Positions 1-8,719 of a stretch of 43,643 nt of DNA are shown in pieces (the first letter of the stretch is position 1; the number at the start of each line of letters is the position of its first letter). The DNA comes from an uncultured bacterium (lineage in GTDB: Bacteria > JAAXHH01), in NCBI GenBank assembly GCA_913051705.1, contig CAJXCW010000010.1:1-43643 (forward strand). The letters run 5' to 3'. Under the pieces are notes generated by a model. That model did no database searches. It worked only from the letters and a program-made list of their open reading frames with translations, and was not told the DNA's origin. The position numbers and the translations under genes were made by a program.

Positions 1-1131
1 GATATAGGATATCTGGCCCTGCGAGTTCAATGTAAAGATGACATCATTCAGTTGCTCGACCAGATTACGGTACCGGGCTTCGGACGCTCTGGCTTCGCTG
101 TAGAGTCGGGCTCTGCCGATAGCTGCGCCGATATGCTCACTCAACGCGATCATCATTGTTAAATCCGATGCGGAAAGTATATTATCACCGACACTTTCTA
201 TATTAAGCGTTCCGAGGACTGCCCCCTGATCTATGATAGGCACAACCAGATCGGATAACGTCCCCTCTGTTGAGCTGATATGGTCCGGATCATCGGATAC
301 ATCTTCCACCAACGCCGGCTCACCGGTGCGAACAACGCGTCCTGTTATCCCTTCCTTAAGAGGAATCGGCGTAACAACCTGTTGATAGCCGATAAAATAC
401 TGGGCATGTAGATAGTCGTCTTTGAGCAAATATAACGAGATATGCGTATAGCCAAAGGTGTCGGCTACGGCCTCGACAATCGTACGATAAACAATCTGCA
501 GGTCCATTTCCTTTGCCAGGATCGTACGAACGCGATCCAGAAGCGCCATTTCCTGGGCCTGACGTTCGGATGCGGTAATCAGGTTATCGAATTGAAACTC
601 TCTTGATTGTAACGCATCTTCCGTCTGCTTTCGATTCGATATATCACGATCAATGGCGAACGCCACTCTGCGCCCTTACCACTCGACCATCCGGGCGGTG
701 ACTTCGACTGGAAACGGCGTGCCATCCTTACGGCGACGTTCCTCCTCAAATGTAAGCACTTCACCGGAGCGTAATTTATCTAACCGGGAATCTGACTTTC
801 GTGCTTCGTCCTCCTTGTCCAGTTCGTTGATAGACCGGCCGATCATTTCTTCGCGCGTGTACCCATGAATACGACAGGCCGCGTCGTTGGTATAAATGAT
901 CTTACCCGGCACATCCTGATCGTCCAGATCCAATAAATACATGGAATCCGGCAATTGTTCGGAAAACAAACCAAAAAGATCTTCTTCTCTAAGCTCAAAA
1001 GTATTAGATAGAAGCGATTGACTTGAAGGGGAGGTTGTTTTGTTCTGTTCTTGCCTCATAATGGACATACCGATATGAAGGTAATAACCAACGATTTCCA
1101 GACAGAAAACAGACCGTAGAATACTCGACAC
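1..1131 (-). pseudogene. PAS-GAF(-PAS) sensor protein, interrupted by one in-frame TAA (codon at 676-678); continues beyond the window start
   Basis: ORF 676..1131 ends in a PAS domain (..RRKDGTPFPVEVTARMVEW*). Manual translation of the same frame continues without another stop to base 1: GRRVAFAIDRDISNRKQTEDALQSREFQFDNLITASERQAQEMALLDRVRTILAKEMDLQIVYRTIVEAVADTFGYTHISLYLLKDDYLHAQ..., a GAF domain. Confidence 0.8.
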
Positions 1132-1317
1132 TGGACCAAATATACTATATTATACCTGAATGTACGGTAACTGGAATCAAGCGAATTACACGAAAGAAAG
1201 TATATATTAATCATGGAAAATGTCAAGCGGATAGCAAATTACAAATTGATGATTTGTAATTTGGAATATAGTTTTGACCATAAGGAGTACAATCATTTTC
1301 AGGGATCGGTATATTAA

Positions 1318-2511
1318 GTGAATACACGCCAATCACTCTGCGAACTTGCCAACTCGCGTTTTCTTCCAGTTTGGCTCGCCACATTTTTACTCGGATTATT
1401 GGATGCGCCGGTCAATGCGTTGCTTCCCATCTATGTAGAAGTCGAACTGGAGGCTTCTCCGTTATTAGCAGCCGGTTTACGGTCTACTTTTTTGTTTCTG
1501 GGTGGATGTTTTGCTGTTCCGGCAGGATACTTTTGCGATAGAATCGGAATTAAGCCAGCTTACCTTTTAGGGGTAACCGGCACGATAGCCGCAGGTGCCG
1601 TATTTATATTGCACCAACCCGTCTGGTTATTTGCGCTATGCCTGTACATCGGTATGGCCGCAGGATTCAGTACCACAGCCAGTCAGGCTTATCTGATCCA
1701 TGCCGCCCCACGGACGAGCATGGGCCTTGGCGCTGCCGCCTTCTTTTTAGGTATGACGTTAGGTTCAGCTATAGGCAGCCGTTTGGCTGGACAGATAGCT
1801 GATGCATATGGGTTTGCCAGCGTAGGCGTCGGTGTCATCATCGGCGTTTTTATAGTGATCACAGGTATGATCGTCTTCATGCCCGAGATCTCCAACCGGT
1901 CGATACCTGCCGAAGAAACGAAAACGAATCATCTTGTTTTATTGGCACGACCGAATGTCCGGTTGCTGTTAGCCATCCGTTTTCTTCCGACCTGTTACTG
2001 GGGCACCGCAACGCTTCTCATCCCACTATTGATCTATCGGGCGTCCCACTCGCTCACTTTAGCCGCTGATTATTCAGCAGTCAGCCTGACCATAGCCGCG
2101 GTCACCCAGTTAATCACTGGACGGTTAGCGGATAAATTCGGCCCCAGACGCCCCACGTTGATCGCCAGTTCATGTGTAGCGGTCAGCGCGATCTGTATCG
2201 GTATCTGGTCCGATTCCGTGGCAGGACTCTTCCTGTTCGGCACAACGGGTGCTGCCGCTGCCTGGTCCGTATCAACGATGATGCCCCGCTTGATAGATGC
2301 AATAACGGGCCCTCTGGAAAAAGGTCGAATGGTCGGTATGGCGCATTTGGCGTGGAGCCTGGCCATGCTCGGCGGTTCCCTGTGGGGGGGGCGTGCCGTT
2401 GAATGGGACGCGGGACTGCCGTTTTTTGTCGTGGCGGTAGGCTGTGTAGCGACGGTAGGATGTCTTGTAATATTCTTCCGGCGAATGGAAAGGCAGCAGG
2501 TAATCGGATAG
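1318..2511 (+). CDS. MFS transporter (GTG start)
   Basis: 397 aa, 12-TM-like hydrophobic protein with MFS-type loops (GRLADKFGPRRPTL). Confidence 0.85.
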   Translation: MNTRQSLCELANSRFLPVWLATFLLGLLDAPVNALLPIYVEVELEASPLLAAGLRSTFLFLGGCFAVPAGYFCDRIGIKPAYLLGVTGTIAAGAVFILHQPVWLFALCLYIGMAAGFSTTASQAYLIHAAPRTSMGLGAAAFFLGMTLGSAIGSRLAGQIADAYGFASVGVGVIIGVFIVITGMIVFMPEISNRSIPAEETKTNHLVLLARPNVRLLLAIRFLPTCYWGTATLLIPLLIYRASHSLTLAADYSAVSLTIAAVTQLITGRLADKFGPRRPTLIASSCVAVSAICIGIWSDSVAGLFLFGTTGAAAAWSVSTMMPRLIDAITGPLEKGRMVGMAHLAWSLAMLGGSLWGGRAVEWDAGLPFFVVAVGCVATVGCLVIFFRRMERQQVIG

Positions 2512-2528
2512 GGTTGGGATTACCGGTC

Positions 2529-3335
2529 TCACCCGGCCAACGCCTTCTCCACCTCATTCTCCCAGGCGCCTTCTACATGGATGCCGTATTCAGCCTTACC
2601 GCCTGTCGCATGGGGGCCGGTAACATACGGTCGGTAATCCCGGCCATCTTCAATCAAATCCTTTTGGGCATAGTCTGTATGGAGAAAGTGGAAGGCGATG
2701 CCTGCCCGCTCCTTATCCGTCTTATTCTGTCCGGTACAATGTGCGGTGCCATAACAGAAGAAAAGTGCGCCGCCGGCCTCCAGTTCGATCGTCTTCGCCT
2801 GTTCTTCGGGAGGATAGCAACGGATATGGTGATCGCTGTATGGATCGCGATCATGCCCATAGGCGGTTTTATAGCTTTCGGGCACAACCCGTATTGTTCC
2901 ATTGGCTATCGTAGCATCATGTACCGCTACCCACATCGCTGTCCCTTTGAGTGGGTCGCGGATCTTAAAATACGCATTATCCTGGTGCCAATTGGTCCCC
3001 ATTCCATCGCCGCCTGGTTTTAGAAACACCTGATCCAGATGTAAAATAAAAGGGTCACCTATTAATTCGGAAATAGCCGAAACCACGGTGGGGTGAAACG
3101 GCAATGCCCGGAACATGGTACTGTGATTATACATCGGACAGAGTTGCAGGTTACGCAGCTTGGTAGAATGGGTTTCACCGTCGCCGTCCGTCGCTACGTT
3201 CCGCAAAGCCCCCACGTCCATCAGCCTGGTGATTTCCATCTGGAGTGCGGTGGTCTCCCGTTCGGAAAAAAAATGAGGCTTAGCGACATAGCCATGGATT
3301 CTAAATTGGCTCCGTTCATCCGCTGTAAATACCAT
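2529..3335 (-). CDS. Phytanoyl-CoA dioxygenase (PhyH) family protein
   Basis: NWHQDNAYFKI (HxD) motif and later H/R motif; N-terminal 'F..hGYvakphff'. Confidence 0.85.
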   Translation of the reverse strand: MVFTADERSQFRIHGYVAKPHFFSERETTALQMEITRLMDVGALRNVATDGDGETHSTKLRNLQLCPMYNHSTMFRALPFHPTVVSAISELIGDPFILHLDQVFLKPGGDGMGTNWHQDNAYFKIRDPLKGTAMWVAVHDATIANGTIRVVPESYKTAYGHDRDPYSDHHIRCYPPEEQAKTIELEAGGALFFCYGTAHCTGQNKTDKERAGIAFHFLHTDYAQKDLIEDGRDYRPYVTGPHATGGKAEYGIHVEGAWENEVEKALAG

Positions 3336-3375
3336 GACATCAATCCTTTCACGTTCTATCAGTGTTCATTTTACC

Positions 3376-4593
3376 TTAGAGTGCGGGGCTCAGGATTTCG
3401 CGTAACGCAGTCATAAAGGCTTCCGCTTCCTCTTTGGTGCCTACAGACACGCGTGTCCATCCCTTCAACCCCCAGCGCCGCTCGGCATCTGCTACATATA
3501 TATTTTGTTTGGCCAGCTGTCGGCCAACAGGTTTAGCAGGACGCTTGAGGTTAATTAGCATGAAGCAGCCTTCGCTCTTTACATATTCCAGCCCCATGCC
3601 TTCGCATTCTTTCTCGTAGTAGCGTTTAACTTCTATTGCCAGTTCCTTGGAACGGCGAGGATGCTCGGCATCCTGTAAGGCGGCTTCAGCCGCTACCATA
3701 CCGTACAACCCGACGCCATTTGTGTAATGGTAATTCATCATCCGCTCATGTATATCTTTATGGGCGACAGAATATCCCACACGGACACCTGCCAGACCAT
3801 AGATTTTGGAGAAGGTACGAATGGCGATGACATTCTCCCGGGTTGCAGCCAGATCTATAGCCGTTTTGTAACCATCATCTTCCACAAACTCGACATAGGC
3901 TTCGTCTACGGCTATTAGAACATGTTTCGGTGCCGCATCCACCAGCGCTTCTATTTCATCATGCGTTACAATGGTGCCGGTCGGATTGTTCGGATTACAT
4001 ATGGACACCACTCTGGTTTTCGGGGTAATCGCCCCCAGCATCGCATCCAAGTCGTGTTTGTAATCGGGAGTCAAGGGTACGAGTCGAACCACCCCCTTAT
4101 TATCTTCCCATTTCCGTTCTATAGAACCGTAAGAAGGAGAGGCGGCTACCATCTCATCACCCTCTTTTTCCAGGAAAGTGTGCGCGATGGATTCGAGCGT
4201 TTGCCCTGAACCCGCAGCCATGAGAATCGGTCCAGCCTGTCTCGACCGACCGGGCTGCCGCGGAGCCGGTTTGTAATCTATGCCGTGATAGTGAGCGAGC
4301 GCTCCCACCAGACTCTGGGATCGGTAATATCGGTTGCTGGATCCCATATGCCTGAGGACGGATTCTATGGCTCTCGGCGAAGCCCCGAGGGGGTTTTCAT
4401 TACTGCTGATCGCGACGACCCCCGGTTTTACGCCCACACCGCGGATGGTTCTGTCTTTGGCCTCGCCAGCAACCAGCGCTTCCACCATCTCCCAGGGGGA
4501 TAGAACAGCCACAGCGCTTCCGGTGGCGGCACCTTTTAAAAACCTGCGCCGGGATAAGATCGTGGCATTTTGGTCATGGTGTGTCTGAGACAT
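3376..4593 (-). CDS. Histidinol-phosphate aminotransferase-like class I/II PLP aminotransferase with Tat signal peptide
   Basis: SRRRFLKGAATGSAVAVLSPWEM twin-arginine signal; PNNPTGT, DEAYVEF, TFSKIYGLAGVRVGY motifs. Start placed at MSQTHHDQ rather than the ORF-track start at 4680. Confidence 0.85.
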   Translation of the reverse strand: MSQTHHDQNATILSRRRFLKGAATGSAVAVLSPWEMVEALVAGEAKDRTIRGVGVKPGVVAISSNENPLGASPRAIESVLRHMGSSNRYYRSQSLVGALAHYHGIDYKPAPRQPGRSRQAGPILMAAGSGQTLESIAHTFLEKEGDEMVAASPSYGSIERKWEDNKGVVRLVPLTPDYKHDLDAMLGAITPKTRVVSICNPNNPTGTIVTHDEIEALVDAAPKHVLIAVDEAYVEFVEDDGYKTAIDLAATRENVIAIRTFSKIYGLAGVRVGYSVAHKDIHERMMNYHYTNGVGLYGMVAAEAALQDAEHPRRSKELAIEVKRYYEKECEGMGLEYVKSEGCFMLINLKRPAKPVGRQLAKQNIYVADAERRWGLKGWTRVSVGTKEEAEAFMTALREILSPAL

Positions 4594-4678
4594 GGCTATG
4601 CTCCTTATTGTAAAGTTTGATCTACACAATCTGTATGATGGAGTATGTAACCTGTATCGGTATGAATTACCATGTGCC

Positions 4679-4700
4679 ATATCGCTCGCTGGAGCGATAT
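4679..4700. promoter_or_regulatory. Perfect 9-bp inverted repeat ATATCGCTC-GCTG-GAGCGATAT upstream of the Tat aminotransferase
   Basis: Direct reading; intergenic, about 86 bp upstream of the predicted start. Confidence 0.5.
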
Positions 4701-4922
4701 CTTATACTGCTAAATTACAGCATGAAACACCAAATATCCGTTTCATGGGGCGACCATATAAAAAGGGTCATATCTATTACTTATCGGTGCATCACAGCTT
4801 ATCCGAAATCCGTTGGGCCGTCAAGAATTTTCTTTTTTTGATATAAGCCTGCAGGATAGGAATATTGACAAAAGAAAATAGAGAGGCTAATTTAAAACTC
4901 AATGCGGGTTACGGGTTAATGA

Positions 4923-5591
4923 TTGTCGGATAAGCGAATATATATGAAGCTGGGCTGGAGACCTTTCATGGAGCAATTTGTCAACTGGATCATCGAATAT
5001 GGATATTACTGTGTCATGCAATATGGTTACATCGGGATTTTTGTTCTGCTCTTACTGGGCGTTTTCGGACTTCCCGTGCCAGATGAGATTCTGCTGGCAT
5101 TTGCCGGGTATTTAATTTTTAAAGGCGATCTTCAATTTATTCCCACCCTCGCTTCCGCCTGCGTAGGGGCTATGTGCGGCATCTCGTTGAGTTACGGTCT
5201 GGGACATACCGCCGGTATATATTTAATTGAAAAATACGGTGCGCACATTAATTTAACCCGGGATAGGATGGATAATGTGCATCACTGGTATAGGCGGATG
5301 GGACGCTGGGTCTTGTTATTCGGCTACTTTTTACCAGGTTTTCGCCATCTTACAGCGCTGGTAGCAGGGTCATCCAACCTGCAGCTTCCGATATTTGCAG
5401 TCTTTGCCTACTCCGGGGCGCTGCTCTGGACCGGCACCTATATTTCCCTCGGTTACTTTGTTGGTGAACAATGGGCGACTATATCCGGAGAAATACATAA
5501 CCAAATGGTTATCGTCGGCGGCGTGTTGATTGTGTTGTCGATTCTGTACTATCTCGTCTGGCAACGAAGACAGCAAAAAACCTCCTCATAG
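4923..5591 (+). CDS. DedA/SNARE-associated family membrane protein
   Basis: YIGIFVLLLLGVFGLPVPDEILLAFAGYL and GYFLPGFRHLTALVAGSSNL, characteristic of DedA. Confidence 0.88.
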   Translation: MSDKRIYMKLGWRPFMEQFVNWIIEYGYYCVMQYGYIGIFVLLLLGVFGLPVPDEILLAFAGYLIFKGDLQFIPTLASACVGAMCGISLSYGLGHTAGIYLIEKYGAHINLTRDRMDNVHHWYRRMGRWVLLFGYFLPGFRHLTALVAGSSNLQLPIFAVFAYSGALLWTGTYISLGYFVGEQWATISGEIHNQMVIVGGVLIVLSILYYLVWQRRQQKTSS

Positions 5592-5918
5592 TGTAATGCT
5601 TCGATAATTTGTGACGGCGGCGGCCCAATCATAGAACGGGGATCGATGGATCTTGTGTAATCCCATATAGCCCCAGGCACTCCAGAAAAATAATAACACC
5701 AGCACCCAATCGGACGCATATCTCAGTGCCACCACAATGGCCAGGAGCGCCGCTATAAATTCAAGCCCGATATGCAGCGACTGAGGACCTTGCCAGAACT
5801 CGATAGGCGTCGCCCAAAGGCCGGCAAGGAGAATCAATCCCAACCCCATAGCCTGGCCTGTTACGGTGCTGTACGCTTTGACCGGCTCAACTTTTTCGCT
5901 GGTATCCGTGGTACTCAT
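5586..5918 (-). CDS. Small membrane protein of unknown function
   Basis: 110 aa, several hydrophobic segments; tail overlaps DedA stop. Confidence 0.6.
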   Translation of the reverse strand: MSTTDTSEKVEPVKAYSTVTGQAMGLGLILLAGLWATPIEFWQGPQSLHIGLEFIAALLAIVVALRYASDWVLVLLFFWSAWGYMGLHKIHRSPFYDWAAAVTNYRSITL

Positions 5919-6246
5919 GGTTCCACTTCCCCATCAGGGATTTCACGTTGATCAATCAATGACAAGTAGTAAAATTAAGGGTAGAGATCGCGTTGGATGA
6001 AATGTAGATGAAGTAGGATAACATGTCAATAATCTAGTGCGGAGAGCAGGTGATAGATTGGGTATTACAAGTCGGTAATAAATTTCAGATTTTTTTCTTG
6101 CCTTTCCCCTTCAAATAATTCATTTTGAAACTGATGATCCTGTCATGTATTATCTTTACATTTTTTAATTCTTTACTTAAACGAATATCCTTAATAACGG
6201 CGTAATGGTTTGTTATGCGCCTTGCCGACATTCTGACGGGGTTGGT

Positions 6247-6552
6247 ATGGGGCGATGGATTCGGGTCGCCAAAGCCTACGATATTCCAGCGGGCGAGCAG
6301 GCGACTGTTGATGCAGAAGGCACACCCATTGCTATCTTTAACATCGATGGCGTATATCATGCTATTTCCGATATATGCATTCATCTGGGCGCCTCTCTTG
6401 GAGAGGGATGGATTGACGACCATCTAATTATATGCCCCTGGCACGGCTGGCGATTCGACGTACGCACCGGGGCCTCTGATTTTTCCGATCAGGTCTGTAT
6501 AAAACGCTACGAAGTGACCGTAAAGGAAACGGAACTGTACGTACATTTATGA
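6247..6552 (+). CDS. Rieske [2Fe-2S] ferredoxin-like protein (NirD-type)
   Basis: CIHLGASLGEG...CPWHGWRFD Rieske ligands; start at MGRWIRVAK. Confidence 0.85.
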   Translation: MGRWIRVAKAYDIPAGEQATVDAEGTPIAIFNIDGVYHAISDICIHLGASLGEGWIDDHLIICPWHGWRFDVRTGASDFSDQVCIKRYEVTVKETELYVHL

Positions 6553-6607
6553 GTTATGATTGTTGAATGATGAATGATGGACTTTTCAATCAACAATCAT
6601 AATTCAT
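6549..6607. terminator. 18-bp inverted repeat (17/18) overlapping the Rieske stop codon; terminator-like hairpin
   Basis: 6549-6566 ATGAGTTATGATTGTTGA versus 6590-6607 TCAACAATCATAATTCAT. Confidence 0.5.
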
Positions 6608-8577
6608 ATTTCATAAAGTTTTTTATGCCTGTACACACCTTTACATCAACAATCGACTTATCTCTCTGCACGCATGACCACCATATTGAAATTGTGGAGG
6701 GACAGGTGCGGTTGAAACCCCGCATCCTTCTGGCGGATGATATCGGCGCCGTAACCCAAAAAACGTATGAAGTTATCCGTGGTAATGTGTGTGCCAGGAA
6801 AACATTCAGGTTGAGTTATACGGACATCCGGCAAGCGGAAGCCGTTCTACGTATTGATCCTATTACCGATGATAGGCGGAATTTAGAGATAGATCATACC
6901 TTACATCTCGAAATAAACGGGCATAAAATAACACATCAATACACGTCCGAGAACAATTCGTTTCAGGGGGATATCGACAAATACTGGTCGAGCGGCTGGG
7001 AAGTTGTCGCTTTACCGGTCAAAGCACTTAAAGCCGGCCTGAATAACCTGGTTATTAAAGACGGCGGAGGTGGATGGCGACTTTATATAGATACTATGCG
7101 GCATTATGAGTATAGCGCTAAATCCATAGACGGTGGAAATACGTGGGTCGTTGAGCGACTGGGCGACAACGATTTTTGTACTGGAGAATATGTGGTACGC
7201 CTGAACTTGCGTCGTCATCCGCCAAGCGGTATCGTGACTTCTCCGTCGATCGATATGGCCGCCGCCGTAGATGAAAATGGAATCACACCGAGAGTAATGG
7301 TAAAAAGCGTGTGCTTCATCCCTGATCTTTCCCGGCCAAGAGGCACCGGCATCATGATCAAATGGCGAAGTGGCAGTGGCCCTGTCTATAGCCCGGATAC
7401 CTGGGGGCACTGGCAGGACGCTTCGGGGCCGGCCTGTATCCCCAAAAGTCACCGTTTTATTCAATGGCAAGCCACATTAACCACAGCCCATGGAAAATCT
7501 ACCCCCGTTTTGCGTAGTCTCTCGGTGGAAATGAGCGGTCAGATTATTAAAAAAACCAATGGCAACCTGACGCTTACCGAAGCTGATAACGCCCCTCTCG
7601 TTCGAAGCAGTTATCCCTTTGCCCATCAACTGGCGGATGAACCCAGGCTGGCCGTCCTGCGTGAACGGTGGCGCCTGGATAAAGTCGTTGAAGGAGCGAA
7701 AACGGAATTCGAAAAGTTCATGCGACTGAAACGTTGGACCAGGCAACAATGGGAAGATGGTTGGAGTGATGGTGAACTGGCCTTTGTCCCGCCGTGGGAC
7801 GCCATGGTCGTACTGGAACTGGCCAGTAAAAAACTCTCGTTGGGGATGTGTACGCATTATGCCAGCACGTTCGTGCAGTGTTGTCTATCCCTTGGGCTAC
7901 AGGCGCGAGTGTGTATTACCACCGCCCATTGTGTGGCCGAAATCTGGTCCAATGAACATAAAAAATGGGTTATGATGGACCCGGGTTGCGATTTTGACGA
8001 CGGCCGTAAGGGGACACGACATTTCGAAAGAAACGGCATGCCGATGAGTGCCCTTGATTTACACCGAGCTTCTGCAGATCAAGATTTCGACGGGGTAGTC
8101 GAAATTTGCGATCCGGAGTCCATATCCGGGACAGATATAGAAAATGCCTCACGATATTATCAGTTCTGCGCAACATTAAGAAACAACTTTTCAACTTCCC
8201 TCTACCCGGAAGAGCCGGAGCACGGCCGGGTATCCTATACCTACGATGGGCATGTCTGGTATGAATCCGAAAACATGCCGCTGCCTCAGTTTTCCACCCT
8301 CTCTTCCCGCACCGGTGATTTTGACTGGTCGGTTAACCAGACTCATATTTCCCTTCAGCAGGGTTCCGAACCGAATTCGTTGACGATCCTCCTGGATACC
8401 GTCACACCGAATTTCGACACCTTTCTGATCCAGATCGACAGTGGCAAGTGGAAAACTTCCAAAGAGCGCTTTGTCTGGAAACTCACCAAAGGCAAAAATA
8501 CCCTGCGGGTTAAATCATCCAACCTGTTCGGTGTGGAAGGGATCGAAAGCCATGTCGTGGTGCGGAGAGGGCAGTAA
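6574..8577 (+). CDS. Transglutaminase-like cysteine protease-fold protein with N-terminal carbohydrate-binding-like region
   Basis: GMCTHYASTFVQCCLSLGLQARVC...AHCVAEIWSNEHKKWVMMDPGCDF gives Cys/His/Asp triad. True start may be downstream (e.g. MPVHTFTST). Confidence 0.8.
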   Translation: MMDFSINNHNSYFIKFFMPVHTFTSTIDLSLCTHDHHIEIVEGQVRLKPRILLADDIGAVTQKTYEVIRGNVCARKTFRLSYTDIRQAEAVLRIDPITDDRRNLEIDHTLHLEINGHKITHQYTSENNSFQGDIDKYWSSGWEVVALPVKALKAGLNNLVIKDGGGGWRLYIDTMRHYEYSAKSIDGGNTWVVERLGDNDFCTGEYVVRLNLRRHPPSGIVTSPSIDMAAAVDENGITPRVMVKSVCFIPDLSRPRGTGIMIKWRSGSGPVYSPDTWGHWQDASGPACIPKSHRFIQWQATLTTAHGKSTPVLRSLSVEMSGQIIKKTNGNLTLTEADNAPLVRSSYPFAHQLADEPRLAVLRERWRLDKVVEGAKTEFEKFMRLKRWTRQQWEDGWSDGELAFVPPWDAMVVLELASKKLSLGMCTHYASTFVQCCLSLGLQARVCITTAHCVAEIWSNEHKKWVMMDPGCDFDDGRKGTRHFERNGMPMSALDLHRASADQDFDGVVEICDPESISGTDIENASRYYQFCATLRNNFSTSLYPEEPEHGRVSYTYDGHVWYESENMPLPQFSTLSSRTGDFDWSVNQTHISLQQGSEPNSLTILLDTVTPNFDTFLIQIDSGKWKTSKERFVWKLTKGKNTLRVKSSNLFGVEGIESHVVVRRGQ

Positions 8578-8684
8578 AAAAGTGGTGATTTGGTGATTGA
8601 AAAGAAAAAATCATCATTCAATAACCAGGCCTGATTTTCTCGAAATCCTGGTTACCTCCGATAATATAGCCGACCGGTCGACCA

Positions 8685-8716
8685 GTGAGTTGGTGAATTT
8701 TAACTCACCAACTCAC
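8685..8716. terminator. 12-bp perfect inverted repeat between convergent genes
   Basis: GTGAGTTGGTGA (8685-8696) / TCACCAACTCAC (8705-8716). Confidence 0.6.
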
Positions 8717-8719
8717 CAT

